Shown here piece after piece: positions 28,227 to 36,981 of a stretch of 64,000 bases of DNA (the first letter of the stretch is position 1; each line of letters opens with the position of its first letter). A program made the position numbers and the translations under genes. The notes under the pieces were generated by a model. The model ran no database searches and was not told the origin of the DNA. It saw nothing but the letters and a program-made list of their open reading frames with translations. Source of the DNA: Lentisphaerae bacterium WC36 (GTDB lineage: Bacteria > Verrucomicrobiota > Lentisphaeria > Victivallales > SZUA-371); contig CP085689.1 of assembly GCA_020683205.1 (NCBI GenBank), positions 1,984,001 through 2,048,000 on the forward strand, given 5' to 3'.

Positions 28227-28892
28227 TTAACAACCTGATTCTTTTTCTTCGGCAAATAGTTTTCCCAATTTAACTGACAAAACAGCTAAACCACTAGCTA
28301 AGACTTCACGTTGTACGACAACATTGTCGGGAACAGTCAATTTAGTAGGAGTAAAATTCCAAATTGCTCTAATCCCTCCTCTAATCATCATATCAGCTAC
28401 CTCTTGAGCATTTTCTTCAGGAACGCATAAAATACCAATATTAACCTTCATACGTCGCGCTAAATTTGGCAGTGAGTCAATATGAAAAACTTTTCTACCA
28501 TTAATATCAATGCCTAAAATATTATGAGAAATATCAAACCCAGCTAAAATATTTATTCCATAGTTTTCAAAACCATTAAACTTTAATAAGGCGCTCCCCA
28601 TAGCTCCAACGCCAACTAAAAATGCGTCACTATTATTATTCCAGCCTAAAAATGTTTCTACAGAATCAATTAAATCAATGATCTTATAGCCAATGCCCGA
28701 CTGACCAACAACATTAGTAATTTCCAAATCTTTGCGGGCAACAATTGGTTCTACCCCTAATTCTTTTGCCAAAAATGTCGTTGAAACTACTTCTTGCCCC
28801 TCTTTGTGTAGTCGTTTTGCAATATGAAGATACTGAGGCATACGTCTTATAGATGGCAACTTCGCAATTTTTCTTAATTTATTCTTACTCAT
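28227..28892 (-). CDS. rex: redox-sensing transcriptional repressor Rex
   Basis: The 221-residue protein has an N-terminal winged helix (IAKLPSIRRMPQYLHIAKRL, then VSTTFLAKELGVEPIVARKDLE) and a Rossmann domain with AFLVGVGAMGSALLKF for NADH. GIRAIWNFTPTKLTVPDNV near the end is the diagnostic Rex segment. Rex represses fermentative and hydrogenase genes until the NADH/NAD+ ratio rises. The start at 28892 (MSKNKLRK) is chosen over an upstream in-frame ATG at 28931 because it fits the family. It heads the gene set rex, hydS, phosphatase and lies upstream of hydCBA on the same strand, so these genes are likely targets, including itself. Confidence 0.93.
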   Translation of the reverse strand: MSKNKLRKIAKLPSIRRMPQYLHIAKRLHKEGQEVVSTTFLAKELGVEPIVARKDLEITNVVGQSGIGYKIIDLIDSVETFLGWNNNSDAFLVGVGAMGSALLKFNGFENYGINILAGFDISHNILGIDINGRKVFHIDSLPNLARRMKVNIGILCVPEENAQEVADMMIRGGIRAIWNFTPTKLTVPDNVVVQREVLASGLAVLSVKLGKLFAEEKESGC

Positions 28893-28948
28893 AATAACAG
28901 CTCTAATTATTAACAATAAAATACAATTCAAAAATAAAACAACCTAAA

Positions 28949-28966
28949 TAGGCTCAAAAAAGCCTA
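28949..28966 (-). terminator. weak terminator-like hairpin after the PPC-domain gene, upstream of rex
   Basis: TAGGCT (28949-28954) pairs with AGCCTA (28961-28966), with a six-base loop. A U-rich but interrupted tract follows on the minus strand. It could end the DUF1549/DUF1501/PPC transcript, or sit in the rex leader. Confidence 0.35.
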
Positions 28967-29069
28967 CTTAATAAAAAACATAATATATTATAAAGTAATA
29001 AATTACTAAATTCAAAAAATATTAATAAATTTTAGATATTTTTTTAACTATCTATATATATTTGTAACA

Positions 29070-29098
29070 TTTTGTGAAAAAAGTATTTCTGAACAAAA
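29070..29098. promoter_or_regulatory. possible Rex-type operator upstream of rex
   Basis: TTTTGTGAA at 29070-29078 contains the Rex half-site TTGTGAA, and the outer bases are mirrored by ACAAAA at 29093-29098. The inner part of the second half (TTTCTGA) departs from the TTCACAA consensus. It lies about 180 bases before the rex ATG. Confidence 0.25.
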
Positions 29099-29130
29099 TT
29101 AATCTACGAATTTTATTTTAATAGTAATTT

Positions 29131-31596
29131 TTATTTCACTTCTAAAGCTTCAAGTACGTAAATTCTTTGCGTTGCTTCAACCTTTTCTTTTTTAGTAGTT
29201 TTACCTACCTCACTTTTCCCTTGACTATTCTGATTTTTAGCTTCATTGTCGTTAGCAGAGCTTTTACTATTCTCTTCTTTCTTTTTGCTTTTTCTAATAG
29301 GTCGATAATAAGTAATATGACGATTAACAGAAACTATTATATTTTTATGAAACTTTGCCTTACGGTCAAAATCTTTATTAGCTTCCAGTGTTAGTTGAAT
29401 ATCACCGTCATTAAGAATTTTACTATTTTTAATTTTTATTCCTTTAGGTCCATCTTCAATAACAAAAAAGACTTTTTTAGAGGTGAACTTTTTGGCTTTA
29501 TTTTTAATCATTAAAGTTGCTTCATTGCTATTTTTTGAAAAAATAACACTACTTCTTTGCCAGCTAAGTAATGGATATCCGCCCCTTTTTGGCAATACAT
29601 TAACTGAAAATTCACCAATCGGTAACCAATGATACCAAATAAAGGCTTGCATCATTTTTTGACCAATAATCACATCTTTAGATGCCAATTTTTTGCCATT
29701 TTCATTAAATAGATTAACTTCAAAATCCAGTAGCATTTTTTTACGAGCAAATTTTTGAGGAATTGAAATTGTCAGAGTTCGTTCCTTAACTCCGACCTCT
29801 ATTTTATTGGCATGAATTTTTATATCTTTATTTTTAGGTCTCACTTCAAAATATTTGCCTTTACTATCTGCAAAATAATGACGAAAATTAATGGTAAAAG
29901 GCAAATTAGTTTCAGCAACAGCAACATGATATGCACTGTTAATTATTGCATCAAAATCATAAATTTTTGGCTTTAATTCAAGTCGATAGCTGTAATTTTT
30001 TCCACCAGCTTTAGCAACATCAAAAATTTCAATATAATAATCACCGCTATATGGTAACTTAAGCTCAATAAATGAATCCGAATGATGGGTATTTAAACCA
30101 ATATTAGCCCTTTTAAAATCATCATTCATGGCAATAATATCGCCATTTTTATCATAAATTCTTAAAACCGAATCAAGAGGAGAATTCAACCTTTTAGCAA
30201 AAGCGTCCAAACAAATGTCTTGCCCCTTTTCTCCAAAAAATTTGTAAAAATGATGATGCCTCTTAGTTGCAATTCGTCCATCAATTGCAACAGGAAAATT
30301 TACTTTATATGCATTTGTAAAAGTTAAATTACTATTTTTTGCATCAACATTAAAATATTTTGAAATGTGAAATTTAATCTCATTCCCAGCAACATTAATA
30401 ACATTTATTCCTTCATGCAACTTTTCATTATCAATTTCAACTGTTTTTTTTGCCAAAAATATTCCCTCTAGATTAAGTGTCGAATTACTATCAAATTGAT
30501 AACCGCCTCGTGGATAAATTCCATCCACTACAGCAAATTTACCTATTTTTAAGCGATACACGAAATCTTCACGACCACGATAAATTGCATCTCTAATATA
30601 AACAATAAAATCTCCATCATATGGAGCAGTAAAAATTAATGTCGGATCTGGATTATTTTGAAAATCATCAGCAAACGCCAACTCTTTTTGGGTAAGCATA
30701 TCTTTAACCCCAATCACAGGTTGAAACCAACCTGGAACACCATCGCCAATAAATGGCATTAACTCACGTGCCATAACTTTCAAGGCTACTTTTTCGCCTT
30801 GCTTAGCAGAAAATTTATATTCATCAACTTCGCCATCAATAATTCGACCATTTACAACACTATTTTTATCAATTAATTCTAACTTTCGGTCTAAATTAAA
30901 ACTTTTAGTATTAATTTGATATGTTTGAGTTAATTCATTAATCTCATTAACATTATCAACTACAAACATAATTTTGTTAGATGCAACATTCTTATTTAAT
31001 TTTCTATAATTTTTAGCCTTATTTTTTTGAAACTTAAAATTAAGATCACTATTTTTTAACTGCAAATAATATTTTCCTGGAGTTAAATCTTTGGCAATTT
31101 TAAGCTTAACCAATAATCTTGTATCAAGAGCTTGACTTGGCGATTTTCTAAGTTTCAACTCACGAAGCAAATATGTTAAGTAAAAAGGCGAATATTCCTT
31201 TAATCGTTCACTTAAAAATTCTTTTGGAATATCTAGGTCAACTTTCACTCCTTTTTTATCTACACGGGGAATTTTTCTTTTATCAGGCACTTCTCCACCA
31301 AATCTAGTAATTAAACGATTAATAAAAGCTTTGCGATCATAACCATTCAAACCTCTCGTTCTTGGAATAACAGTAACTGATTCTACAGTTATTTTTGGAG
31401 TATTAAATTGAACAAATTTAGTTTGGTTTATAAACTGTCCTCCAATAATCAACTCAAATTCAGTTCCTGCTTGCCCACCAGCAGGGTATAAATAACTAAT
31501 ATACGGAGTACGATTTTTAGATGCAGCAGAAACACTATTTACTACAATAACATAAACAAAAAGTATCAAATAAAATAAATATTTTTTAAACGTCAT
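29131..31596 (-). CDS. secreted PPC-domain protein (partner of the DUF1549/DUF1501 pair)
   Basis: The 821-residue protein has a signal peptide (KKYLFYLILFVYVIVVNSVSA). It then has an IPT/TIG-like start (YLYPAGGQAGTEFELIIGG) and at least two PPC-type beta modules, with DEYKFSAKQGEKVALKVMARE at about 255 and FYKFFGEKGQDICLDAFAK at about 445, each followed by the FTAPYDGDFIVYIRDA or LPYSGDYYIEIFDVA type of strand. The C-terminal 60 residues are Lys, Ser and Asn rich. In Planctomycetota and Lentisphaerota such proteins are encoded with DUF1549/DUF1553 and DUF1501 genes, as here. Their function is not established; a surface or periplasmic role is inferred from export. The gene starts 23 bases after the DUF1501 stop, with GAGGA upstream. 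Confidence 0.8.
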   Translation of the reverse strand: MTFKKYLFYLILFVYVIVVNSVSAASKNRTPYISYLYPAGGQAGTEFELIIGGQFINQTKFVQFNTPKITVESVTVIPRTRGLNGYDRKAFINRLITRFGGEVPDKRKIPRVDKKGVKVDLDIPKEFLSERLKEYSPFYLTYLLRELKLRKSPSQALDTRLLVKLKIAKDLTPGKYYLQLKNSDLNFKFQKNKAKNYRKLNKNVASNKIMFVVDNVNEINELTQTYQINTKSFNLDRKLELIDKNSVVNGRIIDGEVDEYKFSAKQGEKVALKVMARELMPFIGDGVPGWFQPVIGVKDMLTQKELAFADDFQNNPDPTLIFTAPYDGDFIVYIRDAIYRGREDFVYRLKIGKFAVVDGIYPRGGYQFDSNSTLNLEGIFLAKKTVEIDNEKLHEGINVINVAGNEIKFHISKYFNVDAKNSNLTFTNAYKVNFPVAIDGRIATKRHHHFYKFFGEKGQDICLDAFAKRLNSPLDSVLRIYDKNGDIIAMNDDFKRANIGLNTHHSDSFIELKLPYSGDYYIEIFDVAKAGGKNYSYRLELKPKIYDFDAIINSAYHVAVAETNLPFTINFRHYFADSKGKYFEVRPKNKDIKIHANKIEVGVKERTLTISIPQKFARKKMLLDFEVNLFNENGKKLASKDVIIGQKMMQAFIWYHWLPIGEFSVNVLPKRGGYPLLSWQRSSVIFSKNSNEATLMIKNKAKKFTSKKVFFVIEDGPKGIKIKNSKILNDGDIQLTLEANKDFDRKAKFHKNIIVSVNRHITYYRPIRKSKKKEENSKSSANDNEAKNQNSQGKSEVGKTTKKEKVEATQRIYVLEALEVK

Positions 31597-31619
31597 AATT
31601 AGTCCTCAAATTAAGCTTT

Positions 31620-32951
31620 TCATTTTTGACAATAAATCTCAGTCAAACGTCCAGAACTTCGAGTCATACTTGGCATAATTTTAAGTTTTTTACCTAAAGG
31701 ATTAGGCATTATCCCCTCTGGGTTAATTCCCGCCAATTCATAAATACTTCCCAAGAAATCCTCTGGATAAACTGGTCGTTTAGCAACATTTTCTCCAGTC
31801 GAATCAGAAGCACCAACCACACAACCACCCTTAAAGCCACCGCCAGCAACTAATGCTGAAAAACAATTTCCAAAATGACCACGACCACCATTCCATGGTT
31901 CATTCCAAAGAATTTTTGGAGTCCTTCCAAATTCCCCGCTACACCAAACTAATGTTGAATCTAGCATATTTTTATCACTTAAATCGCTAATTAGAGCAGC
32001 CAACCCCTGATCAAATTCAACTAATTTTCTCTTCATTATTTCAAAATGGCGCTTGTGAGTATCCCATCCTGGAACATTAATTGTAATATATTTAACACCT
32101 TTTTCAGCCAAACGACGTGCAACCAAACATGATTGACCAAATTGAGTCATTCCATATTTTTTGCGCATTTCTTTAGATTCTTTGCTCAGATCAAAAGTAT
32201 TTTTTACATCACCAAGCATCAAGCTATATGCTTCTACCGTAGTTTTATCATAATTTTTTGATCTTTCATTATTCTTTTTCTTTGTACTATTCATGCTATT
32301 AAAACGATTTAATAACTCCTTACGATCAAGCTGTTGTTGTTCAGTAACATAGCGACTAACAATTCCCTCAACATCAAATTGAGCTGCACTTGGATTTCCT
32401 CCTGTCACAAAAGGTCGATAACGACTACTCAAAAAACCTGTTTCAGAAAATCGTCCCTTTGTTTTTGTTAAAATTACATAAGGAGCAATATTTTTATTAT
32501 ACCCATAATCATATCCTCTTAACATACCAATCACTGCGCCGATAGCTGGGTAAACTAAACCATTACCAGGTTCACGACCTGTCTGCATAACATACGTCGC
32601 AGTTTCATGTCCATTGATACCATGGGTCATACTCCGAATAATTGAATATTTATCAGCTATTTTTGCTAAACTTGGTAGTGTCTCAGAAAGCTCTATTTCA
32701 GGCACATTCGTTTTAATTGCTTTAAGCCCACCATTGAAGTCACGAGAGATATTTGGTTTAGGATCAAACGTATCTAAATGCGATGGACCTCCCCACATCC
32801 AAATTTCAATCACACATTTTGCTGGAGCATCCTCAAAAAAAATTTTTTCCTCATTATTTTGAACAACTGCCTTTAAAACAGGAGGTATTGAAACAGTAGC
32901 AGCAGTCAATGCCCCAAACTTTAAAAATTTTCTTCTTGAAATATCTTTCAT
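31620..32951 (-). CDS. DUF1501 family protein with Tat signal
   Basis: The 443-residue protein opens ISRRKFLKFGALTAATVSI, a twin-arginine export signal, so it is exported folded. The DUF1501 core follows: WMWGGPSHLDTFDPKP (about 50), MTHGINGHETATYVM (about 108), ARRLAEKGVKYITINVPGWDTH (about 285-305), WCSGEFGRTPK (about 345) and GGRGHFGNCFSALVAGGG (about 362). The conserved Asp, His and Asn residues recall the alkaline phosphatase and sulfatase superfamily, to which DUF1501 is distantly related. No enzymatic activity is established. It is the middle gene of the trio, 18 bases after the DUF1549/1553 stop and 23 before the PPC gene. Confidence 0.92.
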   Translation of the reverse strand: MKDISRRKFLKFGALTAATVSIPPVLKAVVQNNEEKIFFEDAPAKCVIEIWMWGGPSHLDTFDPKPNISRDFNGGLKAIKTNVPEIELSETLPSLAKIADKYSIIRSMTHGINGHETATYVMQTGREPGNGLVYPAIGAVIGMLRGYDYGYNKNIAPYVILTKTKGRFSETGFLSSRYRPFVTGGNPSAAQFDVEGIVSRYVTEQQQLDRKELLNRFNSMNSTKKKNNERSKNYDKTTVEAYSLMLGDVKNTFDLSKESKEMRKKYGMTQFGQSCLVARRLAEKGVKYITINVPGWDTHKRHFEIMKRKLVEFDQGLAALISDLSDKNMLDSTLVWCSGEFGRTPKILWNEPWNGGRGHFGNCFSALVAGGGFKGGCVVGASDSTGENVAKRPVYPEDFLGSIYELAGINPEGIMPNPLGKKLKIMPSMTRSSGRLTEIYCQK

Positions 32952-32969
32952 TATACTAAATCTCCAAAT

Positions 32970-34565
32970 CTAATGTTTCATCAAAAACTCTTCCGAGTTC
33001 AAAATTGTCCAAACTATGTCATTAATTGAACGATAAAAATTTTTCCCAGCTCCATTTTGTTTGCAATAGCCAACAACTAATTCAAGTTCATCAGTACTCG
33101 GATATCGTGATAAAATCAGAATAAATAACTCTTTCGTAATATATTTTATACGAGCATCAAAGCCTTTAATTTTATAACTACTCTTCAAAATATATTTATG
33201 CTTTTTGATAATTTTAAAAATTGAATTTTGTATTTTTGTTGAATTAATTAAATACAATCGCTGGATGTCATTAAAGAAATTTTTACGTTCAGACAAATAC
33301 CCCATGTCACGACTTGGTCGTCCAAAATTTTCTAAAAAAGAACTGCCAATACTTGCATCTGCTAAAGTTATTGTACGATTTTTTACAGGGATATAAGTAA
33401 AAGGTTCAGGAATTACACTGCTATAGCGTTGTCCTGTTCCTCCTAAGTAATCAATCATATCAATTAAAACTTCTGCGTCAAGACGTTGTGAGATATAATA
33501 TGCAAAATATTTTTCTGCATCTTTATGTTTAGTCCGTGCAACACTAGATTGCTGATAAGTTGCAGAATTTAAAATGATTCGATAAATGTGTTTTAAATTG
33601 TAACTGTTATTTACTAATTCTTGCTCTAAATAATCCAATAAATCTTGATGCAAAGTATTATTTGTATCCACAGGCAAATTGTCAGCTTCATGAATCAAAC
33701 CTCTATTCATCAACCAATACCAAATGCGATTTACAATATTACGGTTAAATAATTTATTATCTTTTGCCACTAACCAGTCTGTAAAAACAACTCTAGGATC
33801 AACACCTTTCTTTACCAGAATTTTCTGCCCATCTACAGTTTTCAAATAAAAATCATCAACCAAATTATAATCTTGATAAACAATTTCTTCTTTCCACTCA
33901 TCAGTTCCTTTATATTTAACTTGGCTAAATGCAGTAGCTAAATTTTTTTGAAAGTCACTGCTTTGTTTTTCATAACGAATTCCCATAAAAGTCAAGGACA
34001 CAGCACGTGCAATACCCTCAGGTGTTTTACTTTGAACCGCACGATAAAAATTACTTTGCGGCACCTTAAAATTACTACCGTTTGCCAACAATAATTCACG
34101 TGAAAATTTATTATATGGAATATTTTTACTTAACGATTCATGAATATATTTATGATATGCTTGAACAGCATTTGGCCATAAATTAATTGGAAATTCACTT
34201 TTTACACGTAAAATATCACACCACTTCAAACTCCAATAATCAGCAAATTCACTTCGCTGTAAAACTTTATTAATTAATAAAGCACGCTTATTTGTACGTT
34301 TATCGGCTAAAAATTCTTTGACCTCTTTAGCTGTTGGCATTGTACCAATTACATCTATATACAACCGACGAATAAAAACTGCATCAGAACATAGATTTGC
34401 TCTTTGAATATTTTTTTTGGTCAAATTTGCAATTATGAAATCATCAATTTTATTAATTTTTTGAGGAGATGTTTTTTCAAAAACTGAGTACTTTTGCGCA
34501 TGGCTAGTCATTCCAATGATACCACATAGTATAATAAAGCTAACAGTTACCACCAATTTTTTCAT
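32970..34565 (-). CDS. DUF1549 and DUF1553 domain protein, exported
   Basis: The 531-residue protein has a signal peptide (KKLVVTVSFIILCGIIG), then DUF1549 (IDDFIIANL to about 200, with FIRRLYIDVIGTMPTAKEV and FADYWSLKWCDILRVKSE) and DUF1553 (about 265-520, with LFNRNIVNRIWYWLMNRGLIH and LKHIYRIILNSATYQQS). Many relatives carry an N-terminal cytochrome c or Planctomycete-type c-heme domain; this one has none. The function is unknown. A start at 34580 is possible, but GGTGA five bases before the ATG at 34565 and the resulting signal peptide favour the latter. It is the first gene of the trio. Confidence 0.9.
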   Translation of the reverse strand: MKKLVVTVSFIILCGIIGMTSHAQKYSVFEKTSPQKINKIDDFIIANLTKKNIQRANLCSDAVFIRRLYIDVIGTMPTAKEVKEFLADKRTNKRALLINKVLQRSEFADYWSLKWCDILRVKSEFPINLWPNAVQAYHKYIHESLSKNIPYNKFSRELLLANGSNFKVPQSNFYRAVQSKTPEGIARAVSLTFMGIRYEKQSSDFQKNLATAFSQVKYKGTDEWKEEIVYQDYNLVDDFYLKTVDGQKILVKKGVDPRVVFTDWLVAKDNKLFNRNIVNRIWYWLMNRGLIHEADNLPVDTNNTLHQDLLDYLEQELVNNSYNLKHIYRIILNSATYQQSSVARTKHKDAEKYFAYYISQRLDAEVLIDMIDYLGGTGQRYSSVIPEPFTYIPVKNRTITLADASIGSSFLENFGRPSRDMGYLSERKNFFNDIQRLYLINSTKIQNSIFKIIKKHKYILKSSYKIKGFDARIKYITKELFILILSRYPSTDELELVVGYCKQNGAGKNFYRSINDIVWTILNSEEFLMKH

Positions 34566-34765
34566 TGATTCACCCATCATTTATAAATTATCTATTCTAA
34601 TTTATTAATTTGTCAAAATTATTTAAAATTTAAAACTACATTTAATATTTTCTTCAACAATCATGCTAAAAAAAACTTCAACAGTTAAAACATATAATAA
34701 TTTAAACGATTTATCAATGAAGATATTTTAAAAAAATTCTTAGTTATATGATTTTTTTAAATTTT

Positions 34766-36283
34766 TTATTTTTTACTGCCTGTTTCAGCACGCTTAAGCC
34801 GGTCATTAATAGCCAGACCTAAACCATAATTGGGAAATTTATGGGTAACAATCTTTTTACAATTTAATGTATCAAGATAACGCATTGAGGAATATAAATT
34901 TACTGCCGCTTCGACTAAATTTCCTTCAGAACTCAAAATAATTTTATTTTTAACACGAATACCTTTATCATCCTGAAGTAGCATGATTGCATAATCATTA
35001 GAATTAAAGTCTTTTTTGATTTGCTCAACATCTTCGCAAATTACTAATTGAGTGTTTGGGGCATAATGTCCAGCTAACATTCCTGGGCTTTCAAAATTTC
35101 TATGAACTTTATTTTCACCAGAAGTAACACGACCGATAATTTCAGCGATTTGTTCTTGAGTAATTCCACCAAATCGAAGGATTTTCGGAATATCTTCTGT
35201 TAATGTAATAACAGTTGATTCAACACCCACGCGTGACGCACCGCCATCAATAACAAAACATTTATTTTGCAACTGGTTTTCAACGTGTTCTGCGGTCGTC
35301 GGACTGGTACAACCAAAAGCATTCGCACTAGGAGCTGCCAACGGTGTATCTGCATCAGCAATTAATTTTAATGCCCAACGATTATTTGGCATTCGAATCG
35401 CTACTGTAGGATTATTTGCTGTTACAAAATCTGGCACAATATCAAGCTTTGGTAAAATAATTGTCAATGGTCCAGGCCAAAACGCATCCATCAATTTTTT
35501 AGCAACATCAGGTATTTCAGCCGTTAAATACTTCACCTGCTCATAATTAGCCACGTGAACAATTAATGGATTATTCATTGGTCGACCTTTAATCGTAAAA
35601 ATTTTCTTAACAGCATCAACATTAAATGCATCTGCTCCAAGCCCATAAACAGTTTCAGTAGGCAAAGCTACAGCCTCGCCAGCTTTTAAACGTTCTACAC
35701 CTTCAACAATTTCTGCTTCTAAATCTGCAATACTATTTGGGTGCTTTAAAATCCATTGAGTCGCGGTATTAATATTATGAAATACTAACTCATTAGCATC
35801 AAGTAGGTCTAAATGCTTGGCGCCATGTCCTGTTAAAACATAAAGTCCTGTCATTGAATTAAATTCAGCAGTTTTTACGTCACTTGGATGATCACCAATA
35901 ATGAATGATTTACTCAAATCTAAATTGTACTCAGCAACTGCTTTATCAATAAAATATTTTTTTGGCTTACGACATAGACAATTATCATCTGGATGATGCG
36001 GGCAAATATACCAATCTTTAATAACTATATCATGCTCTTTCAAAACACAATCAATATAATCATTAACTGCATCAACCTCAGCAATTGTTGCATCACCTGT
36101 TGCTATGCACATCTGATTTGAAATCATAAACAACAAATAGCCCGCATCTTGAAGTTTTTTCAATGACTCAAAAACTCCCTCATAAAACACAACTTGTTCG
36201 TTGCTTATAATTGCGCCTTTATCATGAATTACATTCCCATCACGATCTAAAAATATTGCTTTATTTTTTTGTACCAATGTCAT
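34766..36283 (-). CDS. fusion of a GmhB-like HAD phosphatase with a Sua5-type L-threonylcarbamoyladenylate synthase
   Basis: Residues 1-175 form a histidinol/heptose-bisphosphate phosphatase-type HAD domain. It has the nucleophile motif IFLDRDG (Asp13, Asp15), ISNQ, the zinc loop CPHHPDDNCLCRKP and FIIGDHPSDV. From about residue 185 a complete Sua5 follows: GEAVALPTETVYGLGADA, KGRPMNNPLIVHV, GVESTVI, then the linker ESPGMLAGHYAP and the C-terminal Sua5 domain. The second half makes threonylcarbamoyl-AMP for t6A37 in tRNA. The first probably removes a phosphate from a heptose or similar sugar bisphosphate. The two activities have no obvious link, so the fusion may reflect co-expression. It is downstream of leuD by 97 bases. 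Confidence 0.88.
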   Translation of the reverse strand: MTLVQKNKAIFLDRDGNVIHDKGAIISNEQVVFYEGVFESLKKLQDAGYLLFMISNQMCIATGDATIAEVDAVNDYIDCVLKEHDIVIKDWYICPHHPDDNCLCRKPKKYFIDKAVAEYNLDLSKSFIIGDHPSDVKTAEFNSMTGLYVLTGHGAKHLDLLDANELVFHNINTATQWILKHPNSIADLEAEIVEGVERLKAGEAVALPTETVYGLGADAFNVDAVKKIFTIKGRPMNNPLIVHVANYEQVKYLTAEIPDVAKKLMDAFWPGPLTIILPKLDIVPDFVTANNPTVAIRMPNNRWALKLIADADTPLAAPSANAFGCTSPTTAEHVENQLQNKCFVIDGGASRVGVESTVITLTEDIPKILRFGGITQEQIAEIIGRVTSGENKVHRNFESPGMLAGHYAPNTQLVICEDVEQIKKDFNSNDYAIMLLQDDKGIRVKNKIILSSEGNLVEAAVNLYSSMRYLDTLNCKKIVTHKFPNYGLGLAINDRLKRAETGSKK

Positions 36284-36380
36284 TATTATTATCTTAATCT
36301 ATAAAAATCAGAAGTTTTTTCCGCTGTCTAGACCTGAAACACAGCGAAAAAAACAACTAATTGAAATAATTTAATATTTA

Positions 36381-36923
36381 CTAAATCATATCATTTTTGC
36401 GAGCGAAATTAAAAATTCCACCAGCTTCAATAACTTCTTTTACACTACCTAAATCTTTAATAGAAAATTCTTCGCCACTTGTTACATTTTTAACTGTTAA
36501 AGTTGTTAAATTAATTTCAGCTTCATCGCCATTATTAAATTTATCAGCTAAAACATCAGCTGCTTCAATTGGATAAACTTCTCCTGTTGAAATACAGTTA
36601 CGGAAAAAAATTCTTGCAAATGAATTCGCAATCACAGCTTTACAACCAGCCGCACCTAAACTAATTGGTGCATGTTCACGACTTGAGCCACAACCAAAGT
36701 TGCTACGAGCAATAATAATTGGGAATTCAGTTTCAAATTCGTTATCTTTAACATAACGAGTTTTATAGCTATCAGGCAGACCACATAATGCATAGCTACC
36801 TAATTTTTTATATTCTTCTGGATTTGTTGGCACTAACGCCAAATACTGTGCAGGAATAATTTGATCTGTATCAATATTATCACCAGCAATGAAAACTTTA
36901 CCTTTAATGATATTCTCAGCCAT
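36381..36923 (-). CDS. leuD: 3-isopropylmalate dehydratase small subunit
   Basis: The 180-residue length is normal for the archaeal-type or short LeuD class. The swivel domain motifs GDNIDTDQIIPAQYL (about 14-28), ARSNFGCGSSREHAP (about 68-82) and AVIANSFARIFFRNCISTG (about 94-112) are present. With LeuC it isomerises 2-isopropylmalate to 3-isopropylmalate in leucine synthesis, though homoaconitate or citramalate-type substrates are possible in this family. It follows leuC by 58 bases, with GGAG at a distance of 12 bases. Confidence 0.9.
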   Translation of the reverse strand: MAENIIKGKVFIAGDNIDTDQIIPAQYLALVPTNPEEYKKLGSYALCGLPDSYKTRYVKDNEFETEFPIIIARSNFGCGSSREHAPISLGAAGCKAVIANSFARIFFRNCISTGEVYPIEAADVLADKFNNGDEAEINLTTLTVKNVTSGEEFSIKDLGSVKEVIEAGGIFNFARKNDMI

Positions 36924-36981
36924 TTTAATCTATCTCCATATTTACCAGCTTTGACACTAGCAAATTATTAAATTTATCTTC

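Noticed and set aside
36315-36353. Inverted repeat (TTTTTT-C-CGCTGT with ACAGCG-AAAAAA) between leuD and the GmhB-Sua5 gene
   Set aside because: The U tract is on the 5' side for the transcribed strand, so it is not a standard terminator, and the genes around it may be cotranscribed. No role can be supported.
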